A DNA stretch of 64,000 nt from Pohlia nutans. Taxonomy: Eukaryota > Streptophyta > Bryopsida > Bryales > Mniaceae. The notes beneath the pieces were generated by a model. That model worked only from the letters and a program-made list of their open reading frames with translations. It was not told where the DNA came from and did not search any database. Positions 48,871-60,982 of this stretch are shown piece after piece. A program made the translations under genes and the position numbers. The stretch covers positions 46,360,372-46,424,371 of the forward strand of contig CM040089.1 of the NCBI GenBank assembly GCA_022496805.1. Reading direction: 5' to 3'. Every line of letters begins with the position of its first letter. The first letter of the stretch is position 1.

Positions 48871-50043
48871 GATTCCACGGAGTTGCTTTGCTCTGTAGTC
48901 GAAAAATCATTATGGGATTTAGGAGTCCATAATTGCCACTGCAAATTCAAACCTTGTCAACTATTGTTTAGTAGTGTCAAATCAATGAGTTCTGAATTAT
49001 TGAGCGAAAGGATATCTAGAGTATGCATCAATTCTGAATTTTACTTTTAACTTTGAATATGGTAGCTGAAGAACGCCAAGCTGTTGATTGACAGCCTGGA
49101 ATGAAGTTCTGTAATATATATTTATAGAAGTTTTTACCTAAGAGTAGTGTATATTGCTTATGTTTGGAGTATTAGAATAGCATCGGACCCTGCGAGCTCA
49201 TGGAGATGAGGGAGAGAAGGTAGAGGAGGATGAGAAGGAAGAGAAAGGAACTATATTTTAGTAGTTCTAAAACTCTAAGGAGAACTAGAATGTTGAGAAA
49301 GGCAAAAGTGGATGCCGTGGGTGTGGGCCGAGATGAGCAAACAAGAAGTTTACACACAGCTTCGGTATTGATTTCAATTGCAGAGAGCCACATATTAGGG
49401 GAACAACTAAGTCTTGGTGAAAGCAAAGAAGACAACATGGAATCCTGCAACTTGGAGAACACAGTAAGTACTAATATATAGTATCAATTGTGAATCTTTC
49501 AGGGATTTGAGTAAGGAACTTAGTGGACATATTAGAATTAACTCTACATGAAGCCTGCGACAATTTGTTGTATCCAACGCTATAGTAGTGAAGACAACGC
49601 AATAGTAACTGTGTGGACTCTAATATAGGGTAGGTTGCACCAATGCAGTGTAGCACTAATGCAAAATTCCTATGACAGAACCATGTCTTATGTAGAATCC
49701 TTAAGACTCTTTTGTCGAGCACTTTAAGTATTTGTTCTTGTCGTACAGGTGGCGGACTTGGAGGTCGAAGGTCCACTGTTTGGGATGGCTTCAAAGCAGC
49801 AGATGGAGGTGGAGAGCATCGGTCAGGGGAGAGAAGATGACTAGATGGAGACAAAGTGCACAGAGGATGAAAGTAAGCCTAGGGGTCAAGTTTCACCTTT
49901 GTTAATAGCTGGGGTTTTGAGTACTTGGGGCATTCAGATTCTGGGGTTTCAAACTCTGGGGTTTCAAGTTCTGAGTGCTCGCTCTGACCTCATGGGTCAC
50001 CTCGTGAGCTTCTGAGGGTTTCAAGTTCTGAGTGGTGACCATG
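48871..50043. other. Unassigned DNA, possible upstream exons
   Basis: A minus-strand frame at 49471-49854 starts with a proline-rich segment (PPPSAALKPSQTVDLRPPSP). It could be a 5' exon of the transposase pseudogene downstream of it on that strand, but no splice sites link them convincingly. 49910-50030 has short GGGGTTTCAAGTTCTGAG repeats leading into the 64-bp array. Confidence 0.35.
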
Positions 50044-51000
50044 TTTTGCTCGCCTTTTTGGTCTGCCGGTACCGGCACTGCGATTTTGGTTTCCTCCGGT
50101 GTTCAAGTTTTGCTCGCGCTTTTGGTCTGCCGGTACGAGCACTGCGATTTTGGTTTCCTCCAATGTTCAAGTTTTGCTCGCGCTTTTGGTCTGCCGGTAC
50201 CGGCACTGCGATTTTGGTTTCCTCCGGTGTTCAAGTTTTGTTCGCGCTTTTGGTCTGCCGGTACCGGCACTGCGATTTTGGTTTCCTCAGGTGTTCAAGT
50301 TTTGCTCGCGCTTTTGGTCTGCTGGTACCAGCACTGCGATTTTGGTTTCCTCCGATGTTCAAATTTTGCTCGCGCTTTTGGTCTGCCAGTACCGGCACTG
50401 CGATTTTGGTTTCCTCCGGTGTTCAAGTTTTGCTCGCACTTTTGGTCTGTTGGTACCGGCACTGCAATTTTGGTTTCCTCCGATGTTCAAGAATTGTTCG
50501 CGCTTTTGGTCTGTTGGTACCGGCACTGCGATTTTGGTTTCCTCCGGTGTTCAAGTTTTGCTCGCGCTTTTGGTCTGTTGGTACCGGCACTGCGATTTTG
50601 GTTTCCTCCGGTGTGCAAGTTTTGCTCGCGCTTTTGGTCTGCCGGTACCGGCACTGCGATTTTGGTTTCCTTCGATGTTCAAGTTTTGCTCGCGCTTTTG
50701 GTCTGTGGGTACCGGCACTGCAATTTTGGTTTCCTCAAGTGTTCAAGTTTTGCTCGCACTTTTGGTCTGTCGGTACCGGCACTGCGATTTTGGTTTCCTC
50801 CGGTGTGCAAGTTTTGCTCGCGCTTTTGGTCTGCCGGTACCGGCACTGCGATTTTGGTTTTCTCCAATGTTCAAGTTTTTCTCGCGCTTTTGGTTTGCCG
50901 GTACCGGCACTACAATTTTGGTTTCCTGAGGTGTGCAAGTTTTGCTCGTGCTTTTGGTCTGCCGGTACCGGCACTACGATTTTGGCTTCTTCCTTTTGAC
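50044..51000. repeat. Fifteen-copy 64-bp tandem array, open in all forward frames
   Basis: Each unit reads TTTTGCTCGCGCTTTTGGTC, then TGCCGGTACCGGCACTGCG, then ATTTTGGTTTCCTCCGGTG and TTCAAG. From the first unit (50044) to the last (50940) the spacing is exactly 14 x 64 bp, with substitutions but no net indels. As 64 = 3 x 21 + 1, every forward frame cycles through the same three unit translations. None contains a stop, so three overlapping frames of 276-334 codons arise. Each unit holds the perfect palindrome GCCGGTACCGGC or a variant. I treat it as non-coding satellite. Confidence 0.9.
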
Positions 51001-51074
51001 AATCTCTTTAGGATTAGCATCGCCAGCATTAATTGAACTGAAAAGTATAAACACACATATATGTGTAACCTCTA

Positions 51075-51540
51075 GTAGAATCATACTTGAGAATTCTCAA
51101 TCTTGTTATGGCCGCTTCAGGACCCCAAAAAAAACTGCCGGTACCGGTAGTCCTTTTTCCACAATTGCAAGGGTGCATAATATACTATTGGAAAGGTATT
51201 CTCAAGACCTTTCCAATGGTATATTACACGCTCCAAGATTCCAAAAATTGCAGCCGCTACTCCAAAAAGAAACTCCAGCAGAATCAAACTTGAGAATTCT
51301 CAATCTTGTCATGGCCGCTTCGGGACCCCAAAAAGAACTGCCGGTACCGGCAATCCTTTTTCCACAATTTCAAGGGCGCATAATATACCATTGGAAAGGT
51401 ATTCTCAAGACCTTTCCAATGGTATATTTCACGCTCCAAGATTCCAGAAATTGCAGTCGCTACACCAAAAAGAAACTCTAGCAGAATCAAACTTGAGAAT
51501 TCTCAATCTTGTAATGGCCGCTTCGGCACCCGCTTGGGTG
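51075..51540. repeat. Two and a half copies of a ~205-bp repeat
   Basis: Units begin AGAATCA.ACTTGAGAATTC at 51078, 51283 and 51483. Each includes ATGGCCGCTTC, AACTGCCGGTACCGG, a small hairpin (GGAAAGGTATTCTCAAGACC, then TTTCCAATGGTATATT) and CCAAAAAGAAACTC. The CCGGTACCGG core links it to the 64-bp array. Confidence 0.8.
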
Positions 51541-51889
51541 GGGGCAGGGCCATGTCAAGCACAAACTAGACACCCTGTTCTCTACCACTTGGTTCTTAAA
51601 ATTTATTTTAAAATCTTGAAATTTTGTTCTACAGACTTAAACACCCTGTTTGGAGGGTAGCCGGCACCGGATGAGGTGGGCAGGGGTCCTTGTGAAGCAC
51701 AACGTAGACACTTTGATCTTTATCACAGGGTTCTTTAAATTGATTCAAAAAAATAGAAAACATTTTCTACAAAAATCTGAAAGGTCAGTCGGAACCGAAT
51801 GGGGTCCCGAAGCTGCCATGACGAGGTTGAGAATTTTCAAGTTTGATGGTGTTGGAGTTTCTTTTCGGTGTAGGGATTGTGATTTTTAA
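51541..51889. repeat. Forward copies of the ~155-bp repeat
   Basis: Two diverged units carry GGGCAGGG, GT(C/G)AAGCACAA, TAGACAC, TTGTTCTACA and GTTTGGAGGGTAGCCGGCAC. They are inverted relative to the units at 51985-52570. Confidence 0.65.
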
Positions 51890-52570
51890 AATCTTGAAGC
51901 GTGTAATATACGGTAAGAAAGGACTTGAGAATACCTTTCCAATGGTATATTATGCACCCTTGAAATTGTGGAAAAAGGACTAGTGGTACCGGCTACCCTC
52001 CAAACACAGTGGTTGAGTTTGTAGAAAAGAATTTCAAATTTTTAGAATCAATTTTTAGAACCCTGTGTTAATGATCAGGGTATCTAGTTTGTATTTGACA
52101 AGGGCCCCTTCCACCCCAGCGGGTGCTGGCTACCCTCCAAACAGTGTGTTTGAGTTTGTAGAGAAAAAATTTCAAATTTTTTGAATCAATTTTAAGAACC
52201 ATGTGTTAAAGATCAGTGGATCCAATTTGTGTTTGACATGGCCCCCCCACACGCCAGTGAATGAGAACTGGGTGTCTTGTTTGTGATGGCTACCCTCCAA
52301 ACAATATGTTTGAGTTTATGGAAAAAAATCTCAAATTTTTATAATCAATTTTTTGAAACCAGTGTGAGAGATCAGGGTGTCTAGTTTGTGCATCACATGG
52401 GCCCCTCCCACTTGAACCGGTGTCGGCTACCATCCAAGTAGTGTTTTTGAGTTTGTAGAAAAAAAAAATTCAAATTTTTAGAATCAAGTTTATGAACCCA
52501 GTGTTTGAGAACATTGTCTAATTTGTGCTTGACAAGGGCAGCCCCATCCCAGCCAGTGCTGACTACTCTC
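51890..52570. repeat. Inverted continuation: one reversed 205-bp piece and four ~155-bp units
   Basis: 51900-51975 is the reverse complement of about 51140-51215. Then come four units with GGCTACCCTCCAAAC, GTTTGAGTTTGTAG, AAATTTTTAGAATCAA and a TCTAGTTTGTG-type tract, at about 51990, 52130, 52290 and 52425. With the two preceding features this makes a block with mirror symmetry around 51850. Confidence 0.7.
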
Positions 52571-52665
52571 TATCCATAGTGTTTGAGTTTCCATCATATA
52601 TTTTTATAATCATGCTTTAGATATCATAACAACTCACATCAAGTGATTTTGTAGATACTTCAAGA

Positions 52666-55010
52666 ATGGATGCAGATGGTGATTCTCAGGAAAATGAAGA
52701 TGACATTGAAGGTGCTCATTCATTCCTCATGATTGTGCTCTTTACATGTCATAATTTGACCATTGAAACACTAAATTTTGTGACTACATTTTGTTGAAGT
52801 TGACTATGTTGACCTTAAAGAAAGTTCGCAAGGAGGACGGCTAAGCGAGCGAGATGTTCATTCCCAGCTCAATTCCATTTTGTTGAGCGAGACTCCAAAC
52901 ACAAGATCTCGAATCGAATGTCTTTGATTCCAAACTTGTCACAAATCTAGGTTGCTCATTCTCCTTTGTAGAATGGTATGCCTTCCTGTTGTGAGACCTT
53001 TTCTTAAGAGCGACATTATGAAACTGACTTCACATTTTATAAAGACTGGATACATAGAAGGCAACGGTGTTTTCTATGTGGCCATTGAAGATAACAAAAA
53101 TAAAACTAAGCTTGTTACTCCAAAGATTACATCTACGAAGGGTCCGTTCTCCACGAAATCAATTGGTACAATTTCCATGACTCAAAGTTTGATATCGTCA
53201 TATTGCATTTCATCCTCTCAAACCGATACATATTCTAATTTAATTGTTTCTGCAGGAGAAACGAGAAGTCCCATATCACTTCAAACCTTATGCATTGACC
53301 CTATTGAATTCGTAACATTGGTTCCCAACCTCTCTCATATTTCCAGTGTTTGAGGTCATCAGAAGAGCTTCGACTGTGTGAGATAATGCAGAAAGGTCCC
53401 AAGACTAATATTTGGTTCACACTAACCGTTGACTCTCTCAGTGCTCTTTTCAATTAAGTATACCACTCTATCTACAATACAACTTTTTTTTTATCCTATT
53501 TTGGTTTCATTATCTTAGTAAATCTCCATGAGTTTTGTTGTATTTTAAATGCAGCAAGAGATTGGAGAAGTCGTTGTTGTTGCTCAGAGGAAGTTCTATA
53601 AGAAGTATCCCAACCCAGAAGATTGGACCGCCAAGAGACTTGATGAGCTTGTAAACAAGGCTGTGAAGAAAACTAAGGTTCACTATAAGAGCGAGTTGAA
53701 AAAGATTCTTCTTGTTGTTGATCCAATCAACACTTCATCCTTCCTTGATGAAGTGAAATCTCACTATGAATGTCACGATGAAGAACTAGAGATGGAAATT
53801 GAAAAGCTGTGGATGCTTGGCACATGTGCCATGGATCTTTCAATGAAGGTCCTCTGGCTTGAACGTTGAAATCAACCTCTTGTTCTTTGAGTTCAACTCA
53901 AATTTCCCAAACCTGGATTTAGTGATGATTTGTTTTTAGTTTGGCTTCATGAAGCTATTTGGTGGTCTCAGGTACATACCTTAATTTCTTTGCAATCTGA
54001 TTTGATACAATGATTGTAGAATTGTGCATTGAATAACTTATCACACATTATTATCATTTCATTCCGTCCTTCTCACAGTCTAGTTATCTCTTCTGCAGTT
54101 GATCGTCAAAGCTGGGATCATTTTTAAGGGCATTATTCGTGATCAAAAGGCCACCATCAATTACCACCCAGACGGTGGTGATCCGATTTCCACTATCTTT
54201 GACTACATCGAGCATGTGCAAGTTTCCCTCTGGGACACTGTCTTTACAGAGAATTTGTTGTTAATAAGGGCATCAACAAGAACTATCAAATTGAGAAGCA
54301 ATACCTTTTCAAGCCGGGTACATTCACAGTAACACGACCCAACCCTGCCCAGTTATAACGACTCTTGATGAGTGCTTAGAAAATAATATCTTCAATTTAT
54401 GTAGATATTAGAAAAATTTAAGGACATTTTGCAACATATTTTGAACATTTTAGCACATTTTAGTCGTTATTAATGATTGGTTACGACCATATTTTAGTCG
54501 TTTTGGAGTACCAATAACTTCCCAAACATTGTCAAACTTTAGTATATTGTATAATGACATATATTATATGTAGTTACTAATTTATATTGCATTATCAATT
54601 CATATGATAAGATTATTGCTTAACAATCCGTTAAATTAATCATTGGTTACAGTTTCCTTAGGTCGTGTTACTGTGAATGTACCCAGCCTGCTTTGCACTG
54701 TGTTTTATATCAATATTTCAACTACGTTGTAATCCCCCCAAAAGCCATTTCTAGATCCCCTCTTGTCTTTGTGAATTACCTTAAGCAAGAAAGGAAGGAC
54801 TTCGTACTCACTGAGGGGATCATGAAAGCTTGGGATGAATTATGGGAATTATTTTTGTTGAATGGGATGAAAATTTCAAATGCTTTGAATGTTTTCATTG
54901 TTTTGAAGCTTTTGAATGTTTTTACTATGCGGGAACAAGTCCTTCCAGGCGCGGCAATAGGTCCTTTTATTAAATGCATTAACTTAAAATTTCCTTTTAT
55001 TACACTCTAA
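52666..55010 (+). pseudogene. Broken multi-exon gene of unrecognised family
   Basis: A short acidic first exon (MDADGDSQENEDDIE) is followed by 52952-53353 (KLTSHFIKTGYIEGNGVFYV), then an exon from 53555 (acceptor GCAG/CAAGAG) with VVVVAQRKFYKKYPNPEDWT and KKTKVHYKSELKKILLV. A clear intron is 53972-54098 (CTCAG/GTACAT...CTGCAG/TTG). The next exon has IVKAGIIFKGIIRDQK and FDYIEHVQVSLWDTV. After a one-base frame change it continues as FVVNKGINKNYQIEKQYLFK, is split by the MITE at 54316-54684 and resumes with HCVLYQYFNYVVIPPKAI. Stops (for example after LEVL at 53867) and the frame changes show it is dead. I do not recognise a domain. It could be a host gene relic or an uncommon transposon gene. 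Confidence 0.55.
54316..54684. mobile_element. 369-bp MITE with 24-bp perfect TIRs
   Basis: GGGTACATTCACAGTAACAC plus GACC at the left and the exact inverse at 54661-54684. The tetranucleotide AGCC lies on both sides (54312-54315 and 54685-54688) and may be the target duplication. Removing the element and one AGCC keeps the LFK-P-ALHC frame of the surrounding pseudogene open, which supports both boundaries. Superfamily not assigned. Confidence 0.85.
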
Positions 55011-55662
55011 AACCACGGTAATAGGAGGTGCTTCATAAAAAAATTGCGGAATTTTTTTCCAAAATCTCTGCTCACCGCTCACCGCTCACTACTCACATAA
55101 TAGCATTTCCCTGCTAGAGATCAACACGAAAGACTAATGATGGCATTGGGGTTCAAAGACTTTGGCCATGCACAAAGTGGAAGTGTTGAAGGAGGCTAGT
55201 TTGTATGGGTTGAAGGTGCTTATTGCTAAAGGGAATTAGGTAGGAGTAATGATGTGTGTTAGGTGGGAGTAGTATGGATTGATCTTAGTCATTGTTCTGT
55301 AGAAGTATTTTCCTACAGAGTTATATATTGTCTTTCAGTCATTGTTTTGCAAAAATATTATATTGAGTTGCAATAATTGGCATTCAAAGAGATTGTCCTA
55401 CAAAGGATATCCTAGTGGAAATCTTGTTCACATCATCCCCTTTTTAGCAACGTTGTGCCTTTAGAACTTCGGAGTTGCTTAAAGCAAATCGTAAGGAAAT
55501 GTGAACTAGGTAGAGAAAAATTGCGAGGGCCACATGAAAAAATTTAAACGTTAACAACGCTTTGTTCTAATTCTAACTAATAATGAGTTTGAGTGGACGT
55601 TGTCTTCAATGATCCAACCTATGCTTTCTATCCATAGTCAACACGTTGCCGTTTAGTCTTCT
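55011..55662. other. Unassigned DNA
   Basis: No gene recognised. There is a short CTCACCGCTCACCGCTCAC run at 55070-55095. Confidence 0.35.
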
Positions 55663-55774
55663 CACTAGAAGAAATTTAGGAATCTACGACTAATGACAGT
55701 CAATTCAGACTAGTTTTTGCGTTATTTGAGTCATATAGTTGGAGTCATAGAATTCTCATTTCTTCTTACTAGTG
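55663..55774. mobile_element. 112-bp CACTA-type MITE
   Basis: Starts CACTAGAAGAAATTTAGGAA and ends CATTTCTTCTTACTAGTG. The arms pair with mismatches around GACTAATGACAGTC and TGGAGTCATAG. Flanking triplets TCT and TAT do not match. Confidence 0.6.
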
Positions 55775-56875
55775 TATTTTTGTCAAACGGGCTTTAATCT
55801 GTCTTGTTTTGCTTTTGTCTTCTGGTCCTTTGACTGTGCTCTTGTCCCTTGGTTCTTCTATTTTGCTTTTGTCTCCTAGATGTTTGTATGGTACGGTCCA
55901 CTAGATTTCTTGTCCCTATGCATTCTTTTGAGGATTTTAAGAATTTGTAAAATCCATTTCAGAGAGAAAAATATTTTGTGAAATATAAAGTGGTTGGATG
56001 AACCATATCGATAATAGAGAAAATAATTGATAGAAAATTAAAAATTTGGTATTACATTTTGATAGAGGATGAAACAAAGTGTAAAATAGTGCATTGTCAA
56101 GCTTTCCCTAAACCAGGGTTGTCATTTCAAACGTCCCTATACAAAATCACGTATGAAATGATGTCCGGACGTCAGGACGAAGCGTTCGGACGCCCAGACG
56201 TAGAATCCACAAGTAAATTCCAATTTACTCCAGCAACCACCTTTTTCATCCTATCAGACGTCACTGTGGACGGCACGGCGAACTGCCAAACGAACAACCA
56301 AATGGACGGCCAAACGAACGGCCAAGCGGATGGCCAGGCGGATGACCACAAACAACTCTCTGATCAAGCCGTCTGCCGTCCGATCCGGGCGTCCGCCATT
56401 CATTGTCCAATGTGACCGTTAAGAGCTTGATCCGACCGTCCACCGTCCGATCAGGCTATTCAGCGTTCGATCGGGCCGTTTGCAATAAAATATTATTTAA
56501 AATATAGACGTGTCCGAGAATAAACAAATATCGTGCAGAATCTGATTTAGATAATTAAGGCATCCAAGGAATCCGAAGAAAGTATTCAATGGTAACTCAA
56601 AACATTTCTTTGAGGGAGAACACAAGAAATAATAACCCCGTACTGATGCTCGTACTCATGCCCGTACTCATACCCGGCTTTATATATTAGGATATTTATT
56701 TTTCCTACCATTTAATTGAAATTTTCATTTTTTTGTGAATAATTTCTGTTGCTCTCGATAGCTAATACTAATTTGAACGTCACAAATATAATTATAGACT
56801 TATTTTGACTAATCTAACAATTTCTCCCGTGTCTCTTGAAAAACAGTTAGAAAAAGTCAACGAAATTTGGATCTT
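55775..56875. other. Unassigned DNA with a GGACGGCCAA-rich island
   Basis: 56160-56480 is GC-rich with repeated GGACGGCCAAACGAACGGCC-type and CCGTCCGATC tracts on both strands, forming small inverted pairs. The two short frames through it (118 and 60 codons) are compositional. Either side is AT-rich and unassigned. Confidence 0.4.
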
Positions 56876-58095
56876 CAAAGAAGTTAAATTAACAAAGCCA
56901 CATTAGCATCATTAAATTAGCCAAGCTAAATTAACAAAGCCAAATTAGCATCATTAAATTAACCCTTTAGTGCCCAGGTAACCACTAAGTTGTCACTAGA
57001 TCATTAGAAAACAAAATGTTGTAAAATTTGTGAACCATCTCAGTCCGGTGTTTGAATTTCAGGTGTGTAACTTTTGATTCTGCAGATGATGCAAAAAGAA
57101 AATTTGGAATTTGACTTTCTTAGCTATCCAAATACCTATGTACAAAACACTAAAATATTACAAATACCTCAAAATACAACAAATACTTACAAATACAACA
57201 CATGTACTATGTGGTATTTCTTGTGTTTGGAAGTTTATTATTTTGAAAAAAAAATTGGATCACGTTCTTGTTCACGTTCTATTAGTGTATGTAGTCCGAT
57301 CTTGATCAATGTACCAACTCCTTTCTTATTTTAACGTTTAAATTTTGTTCTAAACCGTACATGGATAAGTCACTCTTACTTATAAAATTTGCAATAATTA
57401 TACATGAGTCCGTTCTTGACATGAAAGATTGGAATGGAAAGGTGTTGGCACAGGTCATTGCTGAACATCTTCATTCTCATTTTTGAAAATTTAACCCAAA
57501 TTCTATTTAAACTTGAAGCCACACACTCCACAAAATCTCATTTTTGAGTGTGCATTATATGGTTCAAAGACATACTATAATCTTCCAATCCAACAATCCG
57601 ATCTTACCAAGATTTAAACCGACACTTGTTACACTTGTTTCATTAAGCTATACTTACATTTATATGGTTGAATACTATTAATAGTATTCCTAATTTCAAC
57701 AAAGAAAGTTTTAAAAAAACATCGCCCAAAAAATTGTGGTTTCTCCAAAACCACCCTGGACACTAAAAGGTTAACAAAGCCAAATTAGTAAAAGCCAAAT
57801 TAGCAGAAACCAAATTAACAAAGCCCAATTAGCATCATTAAATTAACCAAGTTAAATTAACAAAGCCAAATTAGTTTCATTAAATTAGCCAAGTAAAATT
57901 AACAATGCCAAATTAGGATCATTAAATTAGCAAAGCCGAATTAGTAAAAGTCAAATTAGCAGAAACCAAATTAACGAAGCCAAATTAGCAAAGCCGAATT
58001 AGTAAAAGCCAAATTAGCAGAAACCAAATTAACGAAGCCAAATTAACATTGCCAAATTAACAAAGTCAAATTATCAAAGCCAAATTTAATTCTAA
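56870..58095. repeat. AAAGCCAAATTAGCA minisatellite, split by a MITE
   Basis: Degenerate 14-16-bp units (AAAGCCAAATTAGCA, ATCATTAAATTAACCAAG) fill 56880-56962 and 57775-58095. The unit contains TTAA, and the family-B MITE sits in one of these. Confidence 0.75.
56963..57770. mobile_element. TTAA MITE, family B (0.8 kb)
   Basis: TTAA at 56959-56962 and 57771-57774. The ends are CCCTTTAGTGCCCAGGTAAC and CCTGGACACTAAAAGG. It is the reverse complement of 22617-23415 over its length (shared TGGTATTTCTTGTGTTTG, GTACCAACTCCTTTCTTATT and CAAAGACATACTATAATC). The two small frames at 57074-57334 are not genes. Confidence 0.85.
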
Positions 58096-58974
58096 TGTCA
58101 AATCATATTACCATAAATTACTCAATTCTATACAAACCAAGCCTGCTCAAATGTAAAATTCAAAACAAAAAGATAATCATCCTTTAAATCCAAACAAAAA
58201 ATTTATTGAACTTTCAAATCACAACCCAAAAATTCTCAAACCAATCATGATCAAAACCAAACGAGTTCCAAAATATTGAAAACAAGCACATCTAAAATCA
58301 AAGCAAGAACAAAGAGATGGAACAATGATAAAGCCAAGGCATTCCTTTATATGTGGTTTGGTTCTAAATATAGTAAAGTGGAGTAAAACATAGACATCTA
58401 ATTATATATGTGCTAGTCGTCTTTTACTTTAGTTTGGATTAAAGTAAAACAAATATAGTATTGGTTCTCTTTTGCTTTAGTTTGAATTTAAACTTAGTGT
58501 ATGAGTAAAATTTTACTTTTTTAATTTTAATTTGACTTTTACTATTCTATTTCTATTTTATTTTTATATTAACTAAAATATGTACATTTTTATTATTACT
58601 ACTTTGTAACTTGAGCTAGGTTAAAACCAACGTGCTTACAATGAATTTGTATATTTTATATTCATTTGAAAGTTTTTTTTTTTCTTTACATTTCTATTAA
58701 GATCCTTATATATTAACTACATATTTATGTTTTTTTTTTTTTTTTTTTTTTCTATCAATTTATATGCAATATATTTTTGTAAGATGTATATATATATTCT
58801 ATAAATATTATATTATCTCAATATACATCTTCTTATAATACTTGCAATATAAATGATTTATAAAACACTTAGTAAATATGTTTTAGTATTATAATGACTT
58901 TTTCATTATTAAGAATTTTTTACATTTCTATCAAGATCCTTATATATTAATTACATATTTCTGTTTTCTTTTTG
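58096..58974. other. Unassigned, strongly AT-rich DNA
   Basis: Includes a T-run at 58731-58752. No gene or repeat assigned. Confidence 0.4.
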
Positions 58975-59462
58975 ACATTGCAAGGATATTTTAGGGCACA
59001 TCAAAAAAATCATGAGTTTTTATAGTTTAAAGTTTTTTCATTTGAGTCATTTTGAAAACGAATTCACCTCTAATGTGTTGCTAGGAAAATTTCAGCATCT
59101 TTTTTTAACACTAAAACATTATGATCTTGCAATCTATGTGGCCAAATGACTTCAAAGTTGATTCACAACATCTTCAACATATATACTACAAGATTGTACA
59201 GTTTGGGATTTCTATAACTTAGTTACATATAACATATAATCACTCACATTTAGACCTACACTTACATTTAGACAATCACATCAAATTGCTACATACAAAT
59301 CATCATTGCCCCCAATCCGACGGCAATGGCTCATTAGATGCAGAATTCCCATGCCCTAAAGTGCCCATTTGACACCCAATCCTTATAAGTTAATAATTTG
59401 GAAATATTTTCTAAAAATAAATAAATAATCCAAAGATTTTTGGCTTCTTAGACCCTAAATGG
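58975..59462. mobile_element. Diverged copy of the 9685-10491 repeat
   Basis: Positions 59030-59240 match the reverse complement of 9720-9960. The right side ends AGACCCTAAATGG then TTAA (59463-59466). The left boundary is not clear. Confidence 0.4.
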
Positions 59463-59466
59463 TTAA

Positions 59467-60982
59467 TGTATAGATAGTGTGGCCTTGTGTTGTTGACCTA
59501 AGTGTTCCCCATGATTTATTCATGCTTTTTTTTGGTTGTTTTATTTATTCATAATTTAATTCAATTCTTAGTTACAAAATTCAATTAAAAATCCACAAAT
59601 TTTACGCTGTAGGTGCAAAAGATACAAAACAACTTCAATGCACCCTTTCTCGTTAAGGTCTTTTTGAAAATTCCTAAAACCCGATCAGCAGCCTCTCTAT
59701 CTAGGAGATCTCAACATAACACACCAAACAAAACCACCTTTTTTAACGTATATAGTGGATTGTTTATAGTAAGTAATCTAAATATATGTCATTCTAAGAT
59801 TGACTCATTTATACTATTTTTAATCATATTTTAGTATCATATAACAATTTAGAATTGCCTATGATGCTTTAAAGCTTGAACATTATGCATATTCAATAGT
59901 TCTAGAGGCAACTATGTTAAATACCCTCCCATCTATGTCACAATATAATCTATACAAAATTTCGAGTTCAACTAGTTCAATGTCGCATTGTTGACAATTG
60001 TGTATAGTTAACAAAGTCTTGTAATGCTGAATTGAGACGTGCATAAGGTTGTATTCAATTTTGTGATTTAGTGTCCAACGAGAATTATTGTTTTTTATCA
60101 CAATTTGTTCTAAGGGGATGAGAACTAGTGTCCCTACAATACATAGGAGGTTTCCGCTTGTCATTACTACTTGTGCTGACAATGCCATGTTCCTTCCATG
60201 AGAGTGTCACGAGCTCGCATATCATGTTTATTATAAAGTTACCATTCTTCATTAGTACACCACCAATTATTGCCATTACTGAGTCACAAAATTAGTGTGA
60301 GACTTTACACCAATCCCCACACTAATTTCAGTACATACATCTGAAATGTACAGAATTGTAAGAACTCTCAAATACTCTCAATTATTGTGACCCACACTCT
60401 TGTTCTGATACCACAATTACTGTGAGAATACTGAATTACTGTGACTCAACAGTAGTGGCAATAATCAGTTTACATCCAGAAGGTTTACTTGGAAGTTTAC
60501 ATTAGAAAATAGAAAGGTTTTTACAGGGATCATTTCCCAAAAGATCAAATAGTGTCCGTGTTTGAAAAATACTGTGCCAGACACTAAATCACACGAGTCA
60601 ACGAGGCACGGATTCTTGTTTCAGCAAAACATGCAATTGCTATGGGCACCACCAGCTATGAAGAAGTTATTTATACCGCAAAGTACAGTATACAGAATGA
60701 CACAAATTTTGAACCCTTAGGGATTGCACTCCAACTCAGAGACTTTCAATTCCTCGAGCATCTTCATTACTACTGTAGCAGTAAGCACTCAGGTGTTCAT
60801 CGTCGTATCCTCTGACCAACCATGTCAATTCAATACAATTCACGTTGTCCATCTGTCGGCTGTGGATGCACCCACGAAGCCAGTGAGGTGGAGATCCCAA
60901 ACAATTCTTCATTTTCACACTCAAGCCCTCGAAGTCGGCGTTTTCGCACAATTCATGCTTTCTCAAATTGAGCAAAAGAGAT
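59467..60982. other. Flank downstream of the MutY gene, with a ~200-bp inverted-repeat element
   Basis: 60266-60464 is bounded by ATTGCCATTACTGAGTCACA and the inverse TGTGACTCAACAGTAGTGGC. Inside, on the minus strand, is TGGTATCAGAACAAG, which resembles the initiator-tRNA primer-binding site of copia elements, so this may be a remnant of a tiny non-coding retroelement (TRIM) or chance. Frames at 59883-60276 have no recognisable domain. Part of 60720-60982 could be the 3' UTR of MutY. Confidence 0.4.

Noticed and set aside
50032..51036. Three long overlapping forward frames (276-334 codons) as genes
   Set aside because: They are translations of the 64-bp tandem unit in its three phases; no domain, and no start or splice context.
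60404..60420. LTR retrotransposon primer-binding site (TGGTATCAGAAC)
   Set aside because: No LTR pair was found around it; kept only as a note in the flank annotation.
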